Numbered from the stretch's first letter, positions 17,167-27,601 are shown. The stretch: 64,000 nucleotides of DNA from an uncultured Pelagibacteraceae bacterium (GCA_902576335.1 CACGVC010000002.1:1-64000); one strand, 5' to 3'. Numbers and translations: made by a program. The notes: generated from the letters alone by a model not told the origin.

Positions 17167-18435
17167 ATGAACATACAAGAACTCAAACTCAAATCATCAG
17201 AACAGCTTATTACTCAAGCAGAAGAATTGGGCATAGAAAATGCCAGCACGCTTAGAAAGCAAGAAATACTATTTGCCATTTTAAAAAAAGTTGCAGAAAA
17301 AGAAGAAATTACTGGAGCCGGAGTTTTACAGCTATTGCAAGATGGTTTTGGTTTTTTGAGAGCAATGGAGTCAAATTATCTCCCAGGACCCGACGATATA
17401 TACGTAAGTCCAAGTCAGATCAGAAAATTCGGATTAAGAACTGGTGATACCATAGAGGGACCAGTTAGAGCACCTAAAGAAGGTGAGAGATATTTTGCTT
17501 TACTTCAAGTTAGCAAAATTAATTTTGAAGAACCAGATAAATCTAGACACAAAATAGCATTTGATAACCTAACCCCGCTCTATCCTGATAAGCAATTAAT
17601 TATGGAGGTTGAAATTACAAAACCTGATAAAAAACAAGATTTAACCCCCAGATTGATAGATTTAGTCAGTCCTATTGGTAAAGGTCAGAGATCTATCATA
17701 ATTTCACCACCTAAGGCTGGAAAAACAATGATCTTACAAAGCATAGCTAATTCGATTGCCAAAAATTACCCTGAGTGTTATTTGATTGTTTTATTAATTG
17801 ATGAAAGACCTGAAGAAGTTACCGATATGCAAAGAACCGTTAAAGGAGAAGTTATAAGTTCAACTTTTGACGAACCAGCACAGCGTCATGTTGCTGTTGC
17901 AGAAATGGTTATTGAAAAAGCAAAAAGATTAACAGAACATAAAAAAGATGTAGTGATATTATTGGACTCAATTACAAGATTGGGTAGAGCATACAATGCA
18001 GTAATACCAAGTTCTGGAAAAGTCTTAACAGGTGGTGTAGATGCCAATGCTCTTCAGAGACCTAAAAGATTTTTTGGTGCAGCTAGAAATATAGAAGAAG
18101 GAGGATCTTTAACGATAATATCTACCGCTTTAATTGATACAGGTAGCAGAATGGATGAGGTAATTTTTGAGGAATTTAAAGGTACAGGTAATAGTGAAAC
18201 AGTATTAGATAGAAAGATTGCAGATAAAAGAATTTATCCTGCAATAGATATTACTAAATCGGGAACAAGAAGAGAGGAACTGCTTTTTGAAAAGAATGAT
18301 CTTCAGAAAATGAATGTTCTAAGAAGAATAATTGCACCAATGGGTACTATGGATGCTATTGAATTTATTAGTTCAAAATTAAAAGACACAAAAAATAATT
18401 CTGAATTTTTTAATTCGATGAACAAACCTTCATAA
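17167..18435 (+). CDS. rho: Transcription termination factor Rho
   Basis: Hexameric RNA-dependent helicase that ends transcription. N-terminal helical domain ([20 protein letters not shown]), RNA-binding cold-shock-like domain with [20 protein letters not shown], Walker A PPKAGKT (181-187), [16 protein letters not shown] Walker B region, and the Q/R-loops in [19 protein letters not shown]. 422 residues, without the insertions found in high-GC bacteria. Because very few intrinsic terminators are visible in this window, Rho probably ends most transcripts. Confidence 0.98.
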   Translation: MNIQELKLKSSEQLITQAEELGIENASTLRKQEILFAILKKVAEKEEITGAGVLQLLQDGFGFLRAMESNYLPGPDDIYVSPSQIRKFGLRTGDTIEGPVRAPKEGERYFALLQVSKINFEEPDKSRHKIAFDNLTPLYPDKQLIMEVEITKPDKKQDLTPRLIDLVSPIGKGQRSIIISPPKAGKTMILQSIANSIAKNYPECYLIVLLIDERPEEVTDMQRTVKGEVISSTFDEPAQRHVAVAEMVIEKAKRLTEHKKDVVILLDSITRLGRAYNAVIPSSGKVLTGGVDANALQRPKRFFGAARNIEEGGSLTIISTALIDTGSRMDEVIFEEFKGTGNSETVLDRKIADKRIYPAIDITKSGTRREELLFEKNDLQKMNVLRRIIAPMGTMDAIEFISSKLKDTKNNSEFFNSMNKPS

Positions 18436-18534
18436 ATCTAGTCTAAATATACAGAGAGTTAAAAAATACAAAAAAAAACTATTTTTATTCAAAAAAAATA
18501 ATAATGTTATCCAATAAATATATAATTGGACATT

Positions 18535-20217
18535 ATGGAGACAAAGAGCACTAATTTTTTAAAATTATTACAAGAAAAAAAATATTCTTTAATTGTTTCA
18601 ATAATTGAAAATGAACTTGAAGAAAAAGATAAAACACCCAGTTTATTAAATCTCTGCGGTGTTGCAAGAATGCTGAGGGGTAAATCATCTGCTACCGAGA
18701 AATCTGCAATACAAGATTTTAAAAATTCATGTTTGAAAGAAACAGTAACAGAAAAATTATTTGATCCACTAAGAAATTTAATAAGTACCTCTGTAATTCA
18801 TTTTGATAATGAATTTAGAGAAAATGAAAATGAATTAAAAAAAAATTTCTTTGACGATATATATTTTTTCTACCAAAAAAACAAAAGTTTTTTTGAAACA
18901 AATAAAGTCTTGATGTACAACTTTTCAAAAGTTATTTTACGTACTTCAGACACAGAAACCATTATTAAACATTATAAAAAAGTTTTTGATTTAAGTTCTA
19001 ACATAGACGCCTTAATAGCATCTATCTTTTTTAGAAATTATATCTTTGGTTGGAGTCAGGAAGAATTTCTTAATAATTCAAAAAAGATTAGTGATTTAGT
19101 TCCTATACACAAAAATGATGGGTTAGAAAAAATTATAAATAACAAAAATGACAAATTAAATATAGCATTCATATCGTCTGACATTAGGGGGAAACATTCT
19201 GTAGTCTATTTTTTGAAAACAGTAATTAATTTTTATGACAAAAAAAAATATAACATTTTCATTTATAACAATAATTTTAAGAAAGATGATACAATTAAAG
19301 AATTTGAAGACAAAGTTTTTAATATACATGAAATAAAAAGTTTAAAAGATATTGAAGTTATTAATAAAATTAGAAAAGATAAGATTGATATTATTATTGA
19401 TCTGAATGGACTAACTTCAGACCATAGATTGACGTTGATTAAAAATCGTGTTGCGCCTATTCAAATATCCTGGTGTGGATATCCAAATACAACTGGGCTT
19501 TCGGGAATGGATTATTTAATTGCTGATAGAAATTTAATTAAACCTGATGAGGAAAAATACTATTCTGAGAAAATTATTTATTTACCTGAAATTTGGAATT
19601 GTCATTATGGCTATGATAGTAAAAGAGAATTTAATTCAGCGCCATCAATTTCAAAAAAATCTATTACATTTGGATCATTTAATAACTTTAGAAAAATAAA
19701 TGACGATGTAATTCAAGTTTGGTCAAAGATATTGAAAAAAGTTAAAAATTCAAAATTAATGTTGAAAACATCATTTCCTATATCAACTGAAAGGTTCAAA
19801 GAAGAATTTGATAAATATGGTGTATTAGAATCTGTAATTATTTTGCCATTTAAAAAAAAATTTTCAAATCATTTAGAAACTTATAAAGACATCGATATAG
19901 CTTTAGATACTTTTCCTTATAATGGAGTTACAACCTCATTTGAAGCAATTTGGATGGGTGTTCCGGTAGTCACAATGAAAGGTCACAATTCAAATTCAAG
20001 ATGTGGTGAATCCATAAATAAAAATGCAAATCTTGTCTCACTAATTGGTAATGATAAAGAAGACTATATAAAAAAAGCTGTTAATTTAGCTCTAAACACA
20101 GAAGAGTTGATTAAGATAAGAAAAAATATTTATGATAACGTTTCAAAGACACCTTTATTTGATAAAAAGAAATTTTCAGATGGATTTTTTTCTAGTTTGG
20201 AAAAATTATATAATTAA
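18535..20217 (+). CDS. GT41-like (SPINDLY/OGT family) glycosyltransferase, copy 1
   Basis: A putative protein O-glycosyltransferase with a GT41-type C-terminal half. Family landmarks are SSDIRGKHSVVYFLKT, IDLNGLTSDHRL, APIQISWCGYPNTTG, FGSFNNFRKINDDVIQVW (nucleotide-sugar lysine region) and DTFPYNGVTTSFEAIWMGVP. The first 200 residues are helical and TPR-like without clear consensus repeats. I chose the ATG at 18535; a TTG three codons earlier is possible. It has 560 residues and a tandem paralogue directly downstream. The target protein is unknown; cytoplasmic protein glycosylation is inferred from the family. Confidence 0.85.
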   Translation: METKSTNFLKLLQEKKYSLIVSIIENELEEKDKTPSLLNLCGVARMLRGKSSATEKSAIQDFKNSCLKETVTEKLFDPLRNLISTSVIHFDNEFRENENELKKNFFDDIYFFYQKNKSFFETNKVLMYNFSKVILRTSDTETIIKHYKKVFDLSSNIDALIASIFFRNYIFGWSQEEFLNNSKKISDLVPIHKNDGLEKIINNKNDKLNIAFISSDIRGKHSVVYFLKTVINFYDKKKYNIFIYNNNFKKDDTIKEFEDKVFNIHEIKSLKDIEVINKIRKDKIDIIIDLNGLTSDHRLTLIKNRVAPIQISWCGYPNTTGLSGMDYLIADRNLIKPDEEKYYSEKIIYLPEIWNCHYGYDSKREFNSAPSISKKSITFGSFNNFRKINDDVIQVWSKILKKVKNSKLMLKTSFPISTERFKEEFDKYGVLESVIILPFKKKFSNHLETYKDIDIALDTFPYNGVTTSFEAIWMGVPVVTMKGHNSNSRCGESINKNANLVSLIGNDKEDYIKKAVNLALNTEELIKIRKNIYDNVSKTPLFDKKKFSDGFFSSLEKLYN

Positions 20218-20229
20218 ATAATTTTATCT

Positions 20230-20307
20230 ATGACTATTTATGCTTTATCTACTGGTCCTAGAGTATTGGAAATTGTTATAATAAATTTTTTGGCAATTAG
20301 AGGATGA
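20230..20307 (+). pseudogene. Decayed duplicate of the mnmE 5' end
   Basis: Reads MTIYALSTGPRVLEIVIINF and stops after 25 codons. The first ten residues equal the start of the true MnmE at 22002 (MTIYALSTGP), the DNA matches closely over about 40 bases and then diverges, and the sequence just before it (the ...TATATAATTAAATAA glycosyltransferase end) also resembles the bases before mnmE. This is what a tandem duplication of glycosyltransferase plus mnmE start would leave. Its TGA overlaps the ATG of the second glycosyltransferase (ATGA), so it may still be translated and couple translation. Confidence 0.85.
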
Positions 20308-21992
20308 ACGAAAAAATCAATTTTCAAAAACTTTTTGAAGAGAAAAAATATACAAAAATCTTATCAATTATACAAAATATTGATAAGAAAAATTTAAATT
20401 CAGGATTAATTAATTTATCTGGGGTGTGCAAACTACTATCTGATAAATCTGAAGTAACTTTAAAAAGTGCAATAATTGATTTTAGAACAGCATATTTAAA
20501 AGATAAAAAAAAAACCGAACATTCTTTTAACGCTTTAAGAAATTTTATAAATGCTTCTATTGATCTTTTTGATATCGAATTCAAATCGAATGAAATAAAT
20601 TTAACAGGCAAGATTCTCGAGGAAATTTTCTTATATTATAATGATAATAAAGATTATTTTGAAAAAAATGATGAGCTTACAAGAGCTTTAGTGAGAGCAT
20701 TAGTCCGTAATGTAGATATAGAAAAGGTTATCTATTACCTTAATCAAATCGCTGAAAAAGAAACCTCCAGTATTGATGCTTTGGCATCATATATTTATTA
20801 TCAAAGTTTTATTTATAACTGGGATCAAAAAAAATTTTTAGAATATTCCAAAATCCTTGATCAAAAATTAATTACTTACCCTCAAAATAAATTAATTGAA
20901 ATTAGTGGTTCAAATAGAAAAAAAATTAATATTGGTTTTCACTCTGCTGATATAAGATCAAAACATTCTGTTACTCATTTTTTAAAAACAGTTTTATGTA
21001 ACTATGATAAGAACAAATTTAATATAAACATTTATACTGGTTGTAAAAAACATCAGGAAGACGAAACCACACAGGAATTTAGAAATTATGTAGATAAGAT
21101 GATTAATATAGTAGATATGGGCGATATTGACGTTATAAATCTTATTAGAAATGACAAAATTGACATTTTAATTGATCTGATGGGGCTTATATCTAACCAT
21201 CGATTGTCTCTTTATAAAAATCGATTAGCCCCAATACAAATAACTTGGTGTGGTTTTCAGAACACAACCGGAATTAAAGAAATGGACTATATAATTGTAG
21301 ATAAAAATTTGATCTATGAAGATGAAAAAAAACTATACTCTGAAAAAATTTTATACATGGAAGATATTTGGAATTGTCATTCTGGTTTTGACATACCAAG
21401 ATTACAGAAATCAGCTCCAATAACTGAAAATAAATTTATAACTTTTGGTTCCTTCAACAATTATAATAAAATAAATGACAGAGTTATATACGTTTGGTCA
21501 AAAATATTGAAACAAGTCAAAAATTCAAGATTAATTTTAAAATCCTCCGGCGCCACTTTTAGAACTGCAATGGCTGAAAAATTTAAGAAAAATGATGTTA
21601 TAAATTCTGTTGAATTTTTGCCTTTTAAAGGAAATTTTGAGGATCACTTAAACCAGTATAATAAAATAGATATTGCATTAGATACTTTTCCCTATAATGG
21701 TGTTACTACATCCTTTGAGGCAATCTGGATGGGTGTTCCTGTACTTACGATGAAAGGATTTAATTATAACTCAAGAAGTGGTGAGTCTATCAATAAAAAT
21801 CTTAACCTACAGGAATTAATTGCTGAAAATGAAAATGATTATATAAATATTGCAGTGAGTTTAGAAAAAAATGTTGAAAATCTTAAAAAGTTACGTGATT
21901 TCGTTTTTGATAATGCTTTGAGTTCTCCTTTGTTTGATCAAAAGAAATTTTCAAACCATTTTTTTAAATCTTTAGAAAAAATATATAATTAA
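20304..21992 (+). CDS. GT41-like (SPINDLY/OGT family) glycosyltransferase, copy 2
   Basis: A paralogue of the gene at 18535, alignable along its whole length. The same landmarks occur: SADIRSKHSVTHFLKTVL, IDLMGLISNHRLSLYKNR, APIQITWCGFQNTTG, FGSFNNYNKINDRVIYVW and DTFPYNGVTTSFEAIWMGVP, and both end with a similar SLEKxYN tail. The N-terminal half is more divergent, which could mean different acceptor proteins. 562 residues. The start codon overlaps the stop of the mnmE remnant. The real mnmE begins ten bases after its end. Confidence 0.85.
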   Translation: MNEKINFQKLFEEKKYTKILSIIQNIDKKNLNSGLINLSGVCKLLSDKSEVTLKSAIIDFRTAYLKDKKKTEHSFNALRNFINASIDLFDIEFKSNEINLTGKILEEIFLYYNDNKDYFEKNDELTRALVRALVRNVDIEKVIYYLNQIAEKETSSIDALASYIYYQSFIYNWDQKKFLEYSKILDQKLITYPQNKLIEISGSNRKKINIGFHSADIRSKHSVTHFLKTVLCNYDKNKFNINIYTGCKKHQEDETTQEFRNYVDKMINIVDMGDIDVINLIRNDKIDILIDLMGLISNHRLSLYKNRLAPIQITWCGFQNTTGIKEMDYIIVDKNLIYEDEKKLYSEKILYMEDIWNCHSGFDIPRLQKSAPITENKFITFGSFNNYNKINDRVIYVWSKILKQVKNSRLILKSSGATFRTAMAEKFKKNDVINSVEFLPFKGNFEDHLNQYNKIDIALDTFPYNGVTTSFEAIWMGVPVLTMKGFNYNSRSGESINKNLNLQELIAENENDYINIAVSLEKNVENLKKLRDFVFDNALSSPLFDQKKFSNHFFKSLEKIYN

Positions 21993-22001
21993 ATAAATTT
22001 T

Positions 22002-23333
22002 ATGACGATTTATGCTTTGTCAACTGGTCCAGGCGTTTCTGGAGTTGCAATTATAAGAATTTCTGGACCTGATACTATGAAGGTAATTAAATTATTAACA
22101 AATAAAGATGTTCCAAGGCCTAGAGAAGCAACTCTTCGGAAAATAAACAATATCAATACTTCTGAACTTATAGATGAAGGAATAGTTTTGTGGTTTCCTG
22201 GTCCTGAGAGCTACACAGGCGAGGATATGGCCGAGATACAGGTACATGGAAGTAAGGCTGTAATTGATGCTATTCACATGAATATCTCAAATATTGAAAA
22301 TTGTCGAATTGCTGAACCAGGAGAATTCACAAAACTTGCATTTCAAAATGGTAAAATTAATCTATTAAAAGCAGAAAGTGTAGCTGATTTAATTTCTGCT
22401 GAAACTGAAATTCAGAGAAAACAAGCAGTCAAAATTATGAGTGGACGCTCAGCGGATAAATTTAATTCATTGAGAGAAAAGCTGTTACAAATTTTATCTC
22501 ACGTTGAAGCTAAAATAGATTTTCCAGATGAAGATTTGCCAAAAGATATTCTAAATAAAATTAAAAAAGATACCGATGAAGTTTTAAAAGATATAGAAAA
22601 GATTTTGAATGACCAAAAAGTAGGAGAAAGAATTAGGGAAGGATTTAAAATTGCAATTCTAGGACCAACTAATGCTGGTAAGTCTAGCTTAATAAATTAT
22701 TTATCTAATAGAGATGTTGCAATAGTCTCTGAAATCGCTGGAACAACAAGAGATGTTATAGAAACTCATCTTAATATAGATGGTTATCCAGTAATAGTTT
22801 CTGATACTGCCGGTATAAGAGAATCTGTAGACGAAATTGAAAAAAAAGGCATTAAATTATCTCTAAACAGAGCAGAAGAAGCAGACCTGAAACTAGTAGT
22901 GGTAGATGCCAAAAACACTGATTTTACTGATACTTTGAAGGGTTTATTAGACGATAATGCGATTTTGGTTTTAAATAAATCTGATCTTTTAGAAAAAGAT
23001 ATTGATCCAGAAATAAACAGAATAAATCATGTCTTAATATCAATAAAAAATAATTTGAATGTTGATAAACTAATTCAAAAAATAAAAAACGCATTAAAAA
23101 ATAAATTCATAACAAGTGATGATATTCTTATTACTAGAGAACGACATAGACAACATCTTGAGCAATGTGTGTCTCATTTAAAAAGATTTAATCAAAAAAA
23201 AGAAGTTGAAGATTTTGACATAGCAGCCGAAGATTTAAGACTTGCAGCACGTCATCTTGGTATGATAGTCGGAAAAGTTGATGTTGAAGAGATATTAGGT
23301 AGTATTTTTAATGATTTTTGCATAGGAAAATAA
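22002..23333 (+). CDS. mnmE: tRNA modification GTPase MnmE
   Basis: Works with MnmG on the wobble uridine (5-carboxymethylaminomethyl group) of several tRNAs. N-terminal folate-binding domain starting MTIYALSTGPGVSGVAIIRI, an inserted G domain with GPTNAGKS (221-228), DTAGIRES and NKSD, and the C-terminal FCIGK end with the catalytic cysteine. 443 residues. The last five codons match the family exactly, so the gene is complete. mnmG follows after 111 bp. Confidence 0.97.
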   Translation: MTIYALSTGPGVSGVAIIRISGPDTMKVIKLLTNKDVPRPREATLRKINNINTSELIDEGIVLWFPGPESYTGEDMAEIQVHGSKAVIDAIHMNISNIENCRIAEPGEFTKLAFQNGKINLLKAESVADLISAETEIQRKQAVKIMSGRSADKFNSLREKLLQILSHVEAKIDFPDEDLPKDILNKIKKDTDEVLKDIEKILNDQKVGERIREGFKIAILGPTNAGKSSLINYLSNRDVAIVSEIAGTTRDVIETHLNIDGYPVIVSDTAGIRESVDEIEKKGIKLSLNRAEEADLKLVVVDAKNTDFTDTLKGLLDDNAILVLNKSDLLEKDIDPEINRINHVLISIKNNLNVDKLIQKIKNALKNKFITSDDILITRERHRQHLEQCVSHLKRFNQKKEVEDFDIAAEDLRLAARHLGMIVGKVDVEEILGSIFNDFCIGK

Positions 23334-23444
23334 AAGAAATAACCTAACTTTCATCCATTATTGCCAATTTACCCTGATAAATAGTATTTAATATAAAAAG
23401 AATAGAAATCTTGTAAATATTTAATTCGAATATAAATTTAAGTC

Positions 23445-25316
23445 ATGAAAAAAGATTTATCTTTTGATGTAGTAGTAATCGGAGGTGGCCATGCAGGCTG
23501 TGAAGCAGCTGCAGCATCTGCTCGGCTTGGTGTTAACACCGCACTATTTACCCATAATAAAAATACTATAGGAGAAATGTCATGTAATCCTGCCATTGGT
23601 GGTTTAGGAAAAGGTCATCTGGTGAGAGAAATTGATGCTTTAGATGGGGTTATGGGTGAGGTAGCTGATAAGTCTGGAATACAGTTTAGACTGTTAAACA
23701 GAAGCAGAGGACCAGCAGTAAGAGGACCAAGAACTCAATCTGATAGATCACTTTATCGAAAATTTATGCAAGAAAAACTTGTAAACTATTGTAACTTAAC
23801 GATTTTTTCGGACCCTGTAATTAAATTTATTTTTAACAATAATGAAATAAAAGGATTTTTAACCCTAAAAGGTAATAAGGTAAGTTGTAACAAGTTAATA
23901 CTTACAACTGGCACATTTTTAAATGGTTTGATACATATTGGTGATGAGAAAACTCCGGCTGGTCGATTTAATGAAAAGCCAAGCACTGGTTTAAGTGAAC
24001 AGTTAAAGAGATATAATTTTAAGATAGGCAGATTAAAAACTGGAACACCACCAAGGTTAGATTCTAGAACTATTAATTTCCAAAAATTGGAAAAACAATC
24101 TGCAGATGATGATCCTTACTTTTTTTCTTTCTTAACAAAAAAAAATTTAAACAAACAAGTATCTTGTTCGATGACTTATACTAATGAAAAGGTTCATAGA
24201 ATTATTAAAAAGAATTTATCTAAAAGTGCAATGTATTCTGGTAACATACAGGGTGTAGGTCCAAGATATTGTCCTTCAATAGAGGATAAGATTGTAAAAT
24301 TTGCTGATAAGACAAGACATCAGATATTTTTAGAGCCAGAGGGCCTTAATGATCATACAATTTATCCAAATGGTATATCAACTTCACTACCTGAAGTTGT
24401 TCAAAAAGAAATACTTAATAATATCAGTGGTTTAGAGAATGTTAATGTAATACGTCCTGGATATGCTATAGAATACGATTATATTGATCCTAGAGAACTT
24501 TTTTTGACACTAGAAACAAAGAAAATAAAGAATCTATACCTTGCGGGTCAAATTAACGGAACTACAGGCTATGAAGAGGCTGCAGCACAAGGACTTATAG
24601 CTGGAATTAATGCTGCCCTATCGTTAAGAAAAATGGAGCCTTTTATCCTTGATAGATCTGATGCTTATATCGGGGTGATGATAGATGATTTAGTTACCAA
24701 GGGTGTTGCTGAGCCTTATAGAATGTTTACATCAAGAGCTGAATACAGATTAAGCCTGAGATCAGATAATGCTGATTTAAGACTTACTCATAAGGGAATT
24801 AATATCGGATTAATTTCTGACCTTAGAAAAGTGATATTTGAGGATAAATTCCTAAAATTAAGCAAAATATCAATGCAGATGTCTAATCTGAATATTTCTC
24901 CTACTAGAGCTGAAAAATTTGGTATTAAAATAGCTAAAGATGGCGTATTTCGATCAGCTGAGGAGATTTTAACCCAAAGAACGGTTAATATGAGTAAAAT
25001 TAGAGATATATGGCCTGAAATTGTAGATCATGGTGCAGATATAGACGAGCAAATAGAGATTAATTCTCATTATAGAGGATATTTAAAAAAGCAAAAAGCA
25101 GATATCCTGGCTTTTAAAAGAGATGAGAATCTAACTATACCTGATAATATTGATTACGACCAATTTTCTGGTTTATCTAACGAGGTGAAAGCGAAATTCA
25201 AAGAAATTAAGCCTAAAACTATGGGTCAGGCGCTTAGAATCGACGGAATTACACCAGCAGCAGTATATATTTTGTTGTCACATGTCAAAAGAAAGTCTAT
25301 TAAGCATATAGCTTAA
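23445..25316 (+). CDS. mnmG: tRNA modification FAD enzyme MnmG (GidA)
   Basis: FAD-containing partner of MnmE. N-terminal [20 protein letters not shown] dinucleotide-binding fold, [31 protein letters not shown], the second nucleotide loop [18 protein letters not shown], and the C-terminal helical domain. 623 residues. Overlaps rsmG by one base (TAATGG). The upstream 111-bp spacer contains no other gene and probably holds the promoter for mnmG-rsmG-parA-parB. Confidence 0.98.
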   Translation: MKKDLSFDVVVIGGGHAGCEAAAASARLGVNTALFTHNKNTIGEMSCNPAIGGLGKGHLVREIDALDGVMGEVADKSGIQFRLLNRSRGPAVRGPRTQSDRSLYRKFMQEKLVNYCNLTIFSDPVIKFIFNNNEIKGFLTLKGNKVSCNKLILTTGTFLNGLIHIGDEKTPAGRFNEKPSTGLSEQLKRYNFKIGRLKTGTPPRLDSRTINFQKLEKQSADDDPYFFSFLTKKNLNKQVSCSMTYTNEKVHRIIKKNLSKSAMYSGNIQGVGPRYCPSIEDKIVKFADKTRHQIFLEPEGLNDHTIYPNGISTSLPEVVQKEILNNISGLENVNVIRPGYAIEYDYIDPRELFLTLETKKIKNLYLAGQINGTTGYEEAAAQGLIAGINAALSLRKMEPFILDRSDAYIGVMIDDLVTKGVAEPYRMFTSRAEYRLSLRSDNADLRLTHKGINIGLISDLRKVIFEDKFLKLSKISMQMSNLNISPTRAEKFGIKIAKDGVFRSAEEILTQRTVNMSKIRDIWPEIVDHGADIDEQIEINSHYRGYLKKQKADILAFKRDENLTIPDNIDYDQFSGLSNEVKAKFKEIKPKTMGQALRIDGITPAAVYILLSHVKRKSIKHIA

Positions 25317-25963
25317 TGGATAACTCAATTTTAAATTTTTATTCAAAAATCCCAATCCCTAAAGTTTCACGTGAAACCTGTTCTGAGCTTGAGAGTTTAA
25401 TTTCAATGATAAAGCAAAAAAACGATCAAATTAACATAATTAGTAAAAAAACAGCTGAAATAAAGGAAATACGGCAAAGACATATAATGGATTCAGCACA
25501 AATAATTGATTTTATTGATTTAAATAGTAATACAATCTGTGATTTAGGGACAGGGGGCGGGATGCCAGGACTTGTTATAGCAATTGTCATGAAAACCATG
25601 AAAAATTCGTTAAAAATAAATCTTTATGAAAAAAGTCATCACAAATGTGTTTTTTTAAGAGATGTTTCAAAAAAATTAAACCTAAATACAGAAATTATTC
25701 AAAAAGATATATTTACACTTAAAAACATTAAAACTGGAACCATAATTTCAAGAGCATTTAAACCTATGCCCATAATTTTGGATCTAGTAAATGAAAATTT
25801 TAGTCAATTCAATAATCTAATCTTATTTATGGGAAAAAGTGGCAGAAAAATTTTAAGTGAGTCCTTAAAAATTTGGGATTTGGATTATAAAGAAAAAAAA
25901 AGCATAACTAGCGCCGACTCATTTATAATCAACATTAAAATGATTAAAAAAAAAAATTTGTGA
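25316..25963 (+). CDS. rsmG: 16S rRNA G527 N7-methyltransferase RsmG (GidB)
   Basis: Methylates G527 in the 530 loop of 16S rRNA using SAM. SAM-binding motif CDLGTGGGMPGLVIAI, preceded by IMDSAQIIDF, and YEKSHHKCVFLRDVSKKL. 215 residues. Near the N-terminus the residues KVSRETC are encoded by a parS-like palindrome (25364-25377). The last four bases overlap the GTG start of parA. Confidence 0.95.
   Translation: MDNSILNFYSKIPIPKVSRETCSELESLISMIKQKNDQINIISKKTAEIKEIRQRHIMDSAQIIDFIDLNSNTICDLGTGGGMPGLVIAIVMKTMKNSLKINLYEKSHHKCVFLRDVSKKLNLNTEIIQKDIFTLKNIKTGTIISRAFKPMPIILDLVNENFSQFNNLILFMGKSGRKILSESLKIWDLDYKEKKSITSADSFIINIKMIKKKNL
25364..25377. promoter_or_regulatory. parS centromere site inside rsmG
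   Basis: GTTTCACGTGAAAC is a perfect 14-base palindrome and equals the core of the bacterial parS consensus TGTTTCACGTGAAACA; only the outermost bases differ (A...C instead of T...A). It lies about 580 bp upstream of parA. It was the only match I found when reading the window. ParB would load here as a CTP-dependent clamp and spread. Confidence 0.9.
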
Positions 25964-26754
25964 AAATAATTTCAATAATAAATCAAAAGGGTGGAGTTGG
26001 AAAAACAACTACAGTAATTAATTTGGCATCAGCTTTAACTCAACAAAATAAAAAAATTTTAGTTATTGATTTAGATCCTCAAGGAAATGCTACCACTGGG
26101 TTAGGATTATCTAATACTGATCAATCAGATCAAACAATTTATGGAATCTTAAATGGAACAATGTCAATTTCGAATGTTATTAAGAAGACAAAATTTGAAA
26201 ATCTCGATTTGATAACATCCAATGTAGATTTGTCAGGTTTAGAAGTCGAAACAGCTGGTGATAGCGATAGAGCTTTCATTTTAAAGAGCAAATTAACCGC
26301 TTATTTAAACGATTCTAGAGGACTTTATGATTATGTGCTTATTGATTGTCCTCCCTCCTTAAGTTTACTAACAGTAATGGCTCTAGTATCATCAAACTCT
26401 CTTTTAGTTCCCCTTCAAACAGAATTTTTTGCATTAGAGGGACTGACACAACTCATGAAGACGATTGATAGAATAAAGGTAAATCTTAATCCGTCTTTAG
26501 AAATTCAAGGAATACTTTTAACAATGTATGATAGAAGAAATAAGTTGTCTTCTCAGGTAGAACAAGAGGCACGTGATTATTTTAAAGATAAAGTCTATCA
26601 AACAGTGATACCAAGAAATGTCAGATTATCTGAAGCACCTTCTCATGGTGTACCTGTCCTTATATATGATAAAAGTTGTCCAGGTAGTAAATCTTATTAC
26701 AATTTTACTGATGAATTCATAGAACAAGAAAATAAAATGGGGAGTGCCGCATAA
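25960..26754 (+). CDS. parA: Chromosome partitioning ATPase ParA
   Basis: Deviant-Walker ATPase that moves ParB-parS complexes along the nucleoid. The Walker A is KGGVGKTT (10-17), followed by DLDPQGNATTGLG and DYVLIDCPPSLSLLT. The start is GTG at 25960, overlapping the rsmG stop (GTGA); there is no closer ATG that keeps the first strand. 264 residues, no N-terminal HTH, so chromosomal type. Overlaps parB by one base. Confidence 0.97.
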   Translation: MKIISIINQKGGVGKTTTVINLASALTQQNKKILVIDLDPQGNATTGLGLSNTDQSDQTIYGILNGTMSISNVIKKTKFENLDLITSNVDLSGLEVETAGDSDRAFILKSKLTAYLNDSRGLYDYVLIDCPPSLSLLTVMALVSSNSLLVPLQTEFFALEGLTQLMKTIDRIKVNLNPSLEIQGILLTMYDRRNKLSSQVEQEARDYFKDKVYQTVIPRNVRLSEAPSHGVPVLIYDKSCPGSKSYYNFTDEFIEQENKMGSAA

Positions 26755-27596
26755 TGAATTCACAAATAAAAAAAGGTTTAGGTCGAGGTTTATCATCTTT
26801 AATCGGCGAAACTAGAGTAGAGGCAAAAACTAATAAACTTTCATTGAGTGATATCATTCCAAATAAATTTCAACCAAGAAAAGTTTTTGAGGAAGAAAAT
26901 TTACAAGATCTGACTAATTCAATAAAAGAACGAGGTGTGATTCAGCCAATCATTGTAAGAAAATCAAATTCTGATAACTCTAAATACGAGATTATTGCAG
27001 GAGAGAGACGATGGCTTGCGGCAAGAAAGGCTGGTTTGCATGATATCCCAGTAGTAGTTACTGAAGCGGATGATTTGAAATCACTTGAGTTTGCCATAGT
27101 TGAAAATGTGCAAAGACATGATTTAAATCCCTTAGAAGAGGCTCAGGGATATAAAAGATTAATCGACGAATTTTCCTATGATCAAGAAAAAGTTTCCAAA
27201 TTTATCGGTAAAAGCAGAAGTTATATTACTAATTCCTTAAGATTACTGAATCTACCAGCAGATGTTCTTAGCTATCTTGAACTAAGAAAAATCACGCCCG
27301 GTCATGCTAAAATTCTTGTTGGTCTAGATAACGCGAGTTTTATCGCTAGTAAGATTATAGAAAAGAAATTATCCGTAAGACAATCAGAAAATTTTGTAAA
27401 ATTATTTAAAAAATCTAAAAAAATAAATTTATATAAAGATCCAAATATAAAAAATCTTGAAGAAACTATTTCTAATAAAATTGGACTTAACGTATCAATA
27501 AAAAGTAATAAAAGAAATAAAGGCTCAATTACAATTTCATTTCATGACAGTGATCAATTAAATAAACTAATTGATATAATAAAAAATAATTATTAA
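26754..27596 (+). CDS. parB: Chromosome partitioning protein ParB
   Basis: Binds parS, hydrolyses CTP and stimulates ParA. It starts KKGLGRGLSSLIGE, followed by the CTP-binding/ParB-N motifs IIAGERRWLAARKAGL and VENVQRHDLNPLEEAQG, an HTH around QEKVSKFIGKSRSYITNSLR, and a C-terminal dimer region. 280 residues. Ends five bases before the convergent holA stop. Confidence 0.97.
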   Translation: MNSQIKKGLGRGLSSLIGETRVEAKTNKLSLSDIIPNKFQPRKVFEEENLQDLTNSIKERGVIQPIIVRKSNSDNSKYEIIAGERRWLAARKAGLHDIPVVVTEADDLKSLEFAIVENVQRHDLNPLEEAQGYKRLIDEFSYDQEKVSKFIGKSRSYITNSLRLLNLPADVLSYLELRKITPGHAKILVGLDNASFIASKIIEKKLSVRQSENFVKLFKKSKKINLYKDPNIKNLEETISNKIGLNVSIKSNKRNKGSITISFHDSDQLNKLIDIIKNNY

Positions 27597-27601
27597 AAAA
27601 A

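Noticed and set aside
20218-20303. The spacer between the two glycosyltransferases as a novel small gene
   Set aside because: Its first ten codons equal the mnmE start, and the rest decays, so a duplication remnant explains it better, although it could still be translated.
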